Shown: one piece after another, positions 59,461 through 64,000 of the stretch
Layout: each line of letters begins with the position of its first letter
Position numbering within the stretch: position 1 is the stretch's first letter
Origin: Melastoma dodecandrum
Taxonomy: Eukaryota; Streptophyta; Magnoliopsida; Myrtales; Melastomataceae
Direction of reading: 5' to 3'
Assembly (NCBI GenBank): GCA_029817715.1
Contig: JARUPY010000088.1
Location: forward strand, 2,976,001-3,040,000
Length of the DNA: 64,000 bases
Notes under the pieces: model-generated
Seen by the model: only the letters and a program-made list of their open reading frames with translations
Told to the model about the DNA's origin: nothing
The model's database searches: none
Program-made: the position numbers and the translations under genes

Positions 59461-60693
59461 ACATCGATTTCCCACGATCGATAAGACAGCGATGATGAGG
59501 AGAACCTGTGGCATGAAGACTCTCAACGAGGATCTTCACCGGAGTATCGTAGGCAGGAGAGAAGAGCTCCGATGATGAGTGTCCAGATTTCGGAGTTCGA
59601 ATGAAACTTGGATACCTAGGAGTTCATCGATTGGATGCACATGGAAGAGCGCATTTTCGACTTTAAAAAGGTTCCTGAGGAACGAAAGGTTAAGTTGGCG
59701 GCGTTAAAGTTGAAGAAGTACGCCAATTTATAGTGGGAGAACACCAACCAGCAGCGCCGAAGAAAAGGATGTGATAAAATTCGTACGTGGTCAAAAATGA
59801 ATAGGGCCATGACTAAGAGGTTTCTATCGGAGCATTATCGACGGGATCTTTTCCTCAAACTGCAGTCGCTTAAGCAAGTTTCAAGTGTATCAAAGTACAC
59901 GAGGGAGTTCGAGAGACTCTTGCTGCAGTGTAATGTTCAAGAAACCCAAGAGCGAACCATTGTCAGGTATCTTCGAGGACTTAAGCCTTAGATCGCGGAT
60001 GCAGTCGAACTTCAGCAGTATTGGACCTTCGATGATGTTAAAGCTCTTGCCCACAAGGTTGAGCACCAGTAAGCGAGGAGATCGAGTACTTGCCCATTCG
60101 TGAAGGTTCCGCCTTTCAACAAGGGGAGTAACTCCCAGACAAAGCCACCATCAACGACATCAAGAAAAACTCCACCATCGACTACCAGATCTGAAGCCAA
60201 GTCAAACGAGCGAGATACCAATCGACGATGTTTCAAGTGCCAAGGAATATGACACATGGCTTTTGAGTGTCCAACGAGGAGAAACGTTATCATTATAGAA
60301 CTATCCGATGAAGAAGAAGAGTTCGATGAGAACGTCGATCCAATTTGGGATGTAGAGGATATTGAGGAGTACCCGGACGAAGGAGAGTTGTTGGTCGTCC
60401 GAAAAGCCTTAATCGTGACACCAACTGGAGAGGAGAATCAAAGGGAAAGTATTTTCAACACCAAGTACACAGTCAAAGGAAAAGTTTGTCTGATGATTGT
60501 GGATAGCGGGTGCTGCACCAACGTCGTGTCGAGGACGATGGTCGAAAAACTTAAGTTGCCTATCGAGGCTCATCCTCATCTCTATCGACTACAATGACTC
60601 AACAAGGAGAGTGAAGTTCGAGTGACCTAGAGAGCGTGAGTTCTATTTTCTATTGGGAAAAACTATAATGATGAAATCGTTTGCAACGTAAAA
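59461..60693 (+). pseudogene. Gypsy-type gag-protease, continuation after the nested insertion
   Basis: Contains gag sequence MTKRFLSEHYRRDLFLKLQ and YTREFERLLLQCNV. A zinc knuckle CFKCQGI then HMAFEC is broken by a stop between. The aspartic protease has KVCLMIVDSGCCTNVVS (about 60482-60532). Weak similarity continues past a stop as VLFSIGKNYNDEIVCNV to about 60693, where the element ends without RT or integrase. Stops lie at about 59731 and after RGLKP (59990). The start of this gag lies before 53277. Confidence 0.75.
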
Positions 60694-60932
60694 CACTGTT
60701 CTAACATCGTACATTGTGCAACGCTAGAAGAGTGGTTTGTTTGTAAAATACAAAAAATTCAAAAGTACATATTGTACAAAAACATCACTTTCTACGTTGT
60801 ATATTTTACAACGCTAAAATAGTGTTTTACGTTGTAAATTGTAAAACGCTAGGATAATGATTTCTTTTTTATATTATAAAAAATTTCAAAAAATTTGCGA
60901 AAATTTAGTAAAATGCACACGGGTCGTCCCGT
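60640..60932. repeat. AT-rich repeats and right inverted end
   Basis: Three loose copies of a motif like TACGTTGTAAATTGTAAAACGCTA follow one another at about 60680-60860. They resemble GTACAACACTAGAACAG at 52645. The segment ends at 60888-60932 with the partner of the left inverted end and a small palindrome CACGGGTCGTCCCGTG. Confidence 0.55.
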
Positions 60933-63684
60933 GCGCGAATCGTTAGCGGGAATGGAGGGGGTGTTTCCGTTAAATGCTTTGACCTGACCGGGAAAAGGTT
61001 TGGAGTCTCTGTTATAACTTGTTTCTTTTGTGTAAATGGGGGAGGGGTGGTGAGCTGTTGATGCCGACCCATCAGAGAGATTGTCACGTGATGCTCATCG
61101 ACCATCATCCAATAAAGAAAAGAAAATGACGTGCTCTCTAGCCCAGTGGCAAACCCTCGTGCGAGTGAATGTAGGTTGAGATTTGAAAAAGGGGAAGAAG
61201 GAAAAGAGGTCGCTATCTAGATTTTGTGTCCGATATGCTACGACAATCTTTGAGGGAATCGAATTCGTTTTCCAAACAATAATAAGACTACATGGGTGGG
61301 TGGAGGACCGGTCAAATGAGAAAAGGGAAGACGAAGGGGAAGCATGTCATCTCCTGCTGTGCAGTGGAGGAGGGGGACAAGAACAAGTACACAGTCTCTC
61401 TCCCTTTGGACCATTTAATTGTGTTGGAGACCCGGGACAGAGTCGCTGAATCAATGCACCTCCACCACTATTCACGGTCTTCGTGAGGATTCGAATTTAT
61501 TAACCATACACATACGCAACGCCTGTGTGTTAATGATATGAAACTCCCGTGTTGACTGATTGAATCTAATCAGACAATGTCGTTCGTTTTTTCTTACAAA
61601 CCCAACACAACAGGGGTACTCCTACTCCTACTACTACTAATACTACCACCGCCGAGCATGTGACGTTTCAAGCGGGCATTTTCATAGTATTAGGAACTTA
61701 TGTGGGTCAGTCAAAGACAAGGTTCATATTATTGGGAAACATCATATATTTCAACTTCCTGAAGAGCATAAAATAATTAAATAGAATGATTGAATCCTAA
61801 AATTTTGATTAATATAAACTTTTGTGTAGATGTGCTGAATATTATTTTATTTTTAGATTGTAAAACATTTTAAAAGAAGGTGAACTTGCAATTTTTCTTA
61901 ACAAGTAGTCAACCACCCATGTGGAGTTGATGATATTACTCATGGAAAGGACATGGGAACAATTGTCCTTTGTTGTTGCCCTTGCACGTGCAACATCATT
62001 TCCCCATTCCTACCACCAAATAAATTATAATACTTTTAGTTTAAATATATAAGGTGTCGTATATATATATATATATTTGTGTGAGCGAGGGTTTTCTTTG
62101 GTTCTGATAATTATTGACTTGTTTTTTAAACTGATTGATGAGATCAACGATTGGCTTTAGTATTTTATCCACGCAAGAAATTGCTGGGGGCGTACGCAGT
62201 GAAGTCGAATTACTCTTAAAGAGGATAGATGTTGTCCTTGAAAGGCAGGTAGTGCAGCAAATGTTAATACTTTTTTGTTTGCTTACCCGGCATTAGCAGC
62301 TTTTACCAAGTCTGATTCGACTCGGATAAGGCATCTGGTTATGGTGAATAAGAATTGGGCAGTCAACATCGTCTCGATCTCCTTGTTAATATTGTCCCTG
62401 ATCCTCTCCAAATCAAAATATGCAGGCAAATGATTATCCATGAAGGATTTAATGGACTATCCTTCCATTATTCTTAACATGAAGAACATTTGTCCAAGAA
62501 GAATGCTCAAGGTCCTCGTCATGTACAGACTCTCTAGTCAACTTCATAGTCCGGTCATTGTTGTCTCCTTGAGCTCGTTAGTTAGAACTTTGTTGGACAT
62601 ACATGCCGAATTACGGATAACGCTTTAGCATCCATCTCCTCCCATTAGTCAGAAGTCAACTTAGAAATACTTTTCAATTGATCTGCAAGAGACTTCTCCA
62701 ATTCACTTTATACCGGCAATGCTCTCATCTTGATCGGCTACAAGTCGAAATTTGTGCTTCCATTCAATTTCTCGATCTCGAATTTGCAACAGCCATGAAT
62801 ACCGATTCTGTACAACCAAGATCTTATGTCAATTATTGGCGCCAGCATAATTGTCGAAAGTGTTTTGAACTGAATTTGCTCTTAGATCGAAAGGAAATGT
62901 AGAATTTATGTGGTTAGTCAATCAACCTACGTCCATAAATGAGGAAGGGGCTTTCACTATGTTGAAAGCCTCTCGAACCTCTTGCCTATCTGAGTGCAAG
63001 ATCTTACTTTCCTAGTAAGAATTAAATCTGAATGTCGCACATTTTGCTCTCATGATTTGCTGAATAATATATTTATCACTTTGTATTGTGACACCTGTTT
63101 ATATGATAGTTGCCTTCAAAAATATCGGAAATAAAATGTTTCTGAATCCCAAAATCTCCGACTTGGTTGCGGTGTTGATCGCCGGATGAAGACCACATCA
63201 TTTTCCTTCTCCTTTCCTCAAGATTCAAGTAGAAGAGTATGGTTTCAGTTCCAGGCTTTCGAGATGAAATAAGCATAAATTAGGTGAGAACTAATGAAAG
63301 AAAAAATTTGGTACCCGTCTGGATACAAATTTGGTGTGTGCTGGAATCGAGTTTACCTTCCTTTCTGATATCATCTTTTACCGAATCGACACCCCCCGCC
63401 CCCTCCCCCCCAATAAACAAGCAACTAGTCACTTAAAGTTCAACGAGGAGCCACTTTTGTGCACACCAAAAGCCAAGAATTCATATCACTAGCTGTTGCC
63501 CGTAAGGATCCTCGTGTAAATCGTGAATCCCGCCGTCAAACACTACTCGCATCGGTCAGCATCAAGAAGCTAAAAAGCTCTTAAGGTTTCACATACAGCT
63601 GGTCGAAGAAATGTATTTATGTTGATTCATATGCGAAAGGCACCAATTTCTTTCACTTCTAAATTTTTCTTTGATTTCTTCTAC
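60933..63684. other. Intergenic region between the nested elements and the MATE gene
   Basis: No intact gene. About 61140-61190 has a tRNA-like TAGCCCAGTGGC (A-box-like) without a good B-box. An (AT)n tract lies at 62060-62076. A weak minus-strand copia-gag-like frame at 62390-62620 is not strong enough to call. Confidence 0.5.
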
Positions 63685-64000
63685 CTATCCACCAGAATCA
63701 TGGCACTCACTTTTCCTCTGTTCCCTATTCCTATGGTTTGTCCACAGGGGGGGAGTGTCTTCTGGACTTCTCTCTGTCCTCTCTTGGGCCTTTTGAGCCT
63801 GTTGGGCCCAATTAGTCCTCAGCACCACGGAGAACATCACCGCCGCGCAGGTTAATTGGGCCGCGAGGTTACCGAGCCAAAGGCCTAATATCCCCATCCC
63901 TTTTCTCAGGCCCATGTAATAACCAGGCCCGAGCCCAACACCGTAGAAGGCCACCGTATTGATGTAGGTGCCGAGGTTAGGCCTGGAGCTGCCCCGGAGC
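63685..64000 (-). CDS. MATE/DTX efflux transporter, C-terminal part only
   Basis: The frame is open from the window edge (64000) down to TAG 63685-63687, about 105 codons. It shows RPNLGTYINTVAFYG, then GILGLWLGNLAAQLTCAAV as a membrane segment, and VVLRTNWAQQAQKAQERT. This follows the C-terminal pattern of plant MATE transporters (ARPxxGxxINLxxFY, GLWxGLLAAQ, RTDWxxQAxRA). Such proteins export organic compounds or hormones with a proton antiport. The N-terminal membrane helices lie beyond the window, so intactness and subfamily cannot be judged. Confidence 0.8.
   Translation of the reverse strand, partial: LRGSSRPNLGTYINTVAFYGVGLGPGYYMGLRKGMGILGLWLGNLAAQLTCAAVMFSVVLRTNWAQQAQKAQERTERSPEDTPPLWTNHRNREQRKSECHDSGG

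Noticed and set aside
61140..61190. tRNA-like A-box TAGCCCAGTGGC
   Set aside because: No proper B-box or cloverleaf could be built, so neither a tRNA gene nor a SINE is supported.
62390..62620. Minus-strand frame vaguely like copia gag (FFMLRIMEG)
   Set aside because: The resemblance is limited to a few residues with stops between, too weak to call as a retroelement.
1..64000. CRISPR arrays, bacterial operons, rRNA genes
   Set aside because: No spaced repeat arrays of the CRISPR type or rRNA sequence were seen; gene structure is plainly plant nuclear.

Overview
The window looks like nuclear DNA from a dicot, probably woody, plant. It has intron-rich genes with GT-AG introns, AT-rich intergenic DNA with long homopolymers, and abundant Ty1/copia, Ty3/gypsy and Mutator-like elements. 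A Myrtales-type genome is a guess only; nothing in the window fixes the species.

Gene layout. 1.4-4.5 kb (-): a six-exon plant sulfotransferase-like P-loop protein with an N-terminal membrane anchor. 13.1-13.5 kb (+): a broken peroxisomal sarcosine oxidase remnant in which N-terminal and C-terminal pieces are joined. 13.9-20.0 kb (-): an eleven-exon CTLH/RanBPM-like protein of 689 aa, spliced by eye with consistent phases throughout. 28.0-29.1 kb (+): a four-exon KRP/ICK-type cyclin-dependent kinase inhibitor. 34.2-35.4 kb and 38.7-39.9 kb (-): a tandem pair of wall-associated-receptor-like RING-H2 (ATL20/21-like) E3 ligase genes, duplicated with their promoters and downstream flanks. 48.9-49.9 kb (-): a small plant-specific protein with FEFSVS and SADELFF motifs. 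63.7 kb to the window end (-): the C-terminal part of a MATE/DTX transporter, cut by the window edge.

Mobile DNA. A degenerate Mutator-like element fills 6.35-10.99 kb; its long terminal inverted repeats are built from palindromic GGCCGACTTC arrays. A SIRE-like copia element at 40.99-46.94 kb has a perfect 5-bp target duplication (AGCCT) but has lost integrase, RT and RNase H. It sits at the outer edge of the second RING-H2 repeat unit. A second, nearly full-length but stop-ridden copia element at 53.28-59.46 kb (-) is nested inside the gag start of a gypsy-type element (+). That composite is in turn bracketed by short AT-rich inverted sequences at about 52.57 and 60.93 kb. Other remnants are a gypsy-type gag at 47.5-48.3 kb, LTR-like DNA with an internal ~385-bp tandem duplication at 32-33.4 kb, and the end of an LTR-like sequence in the first 450 bp.

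The genes do not form a pathway or operon. The functional themes are protein turnover (two RING-H2 ligases and a CTLH protein), cell-cycle control (KRP), a sulfotransferase-like protein and transport (MATE). I found no convincing new multi-gene system. The most unusual structures are the palindromic MULE ends, the layered nested insertion, and the RING-H2 duplication bordered by a retrotransposon.
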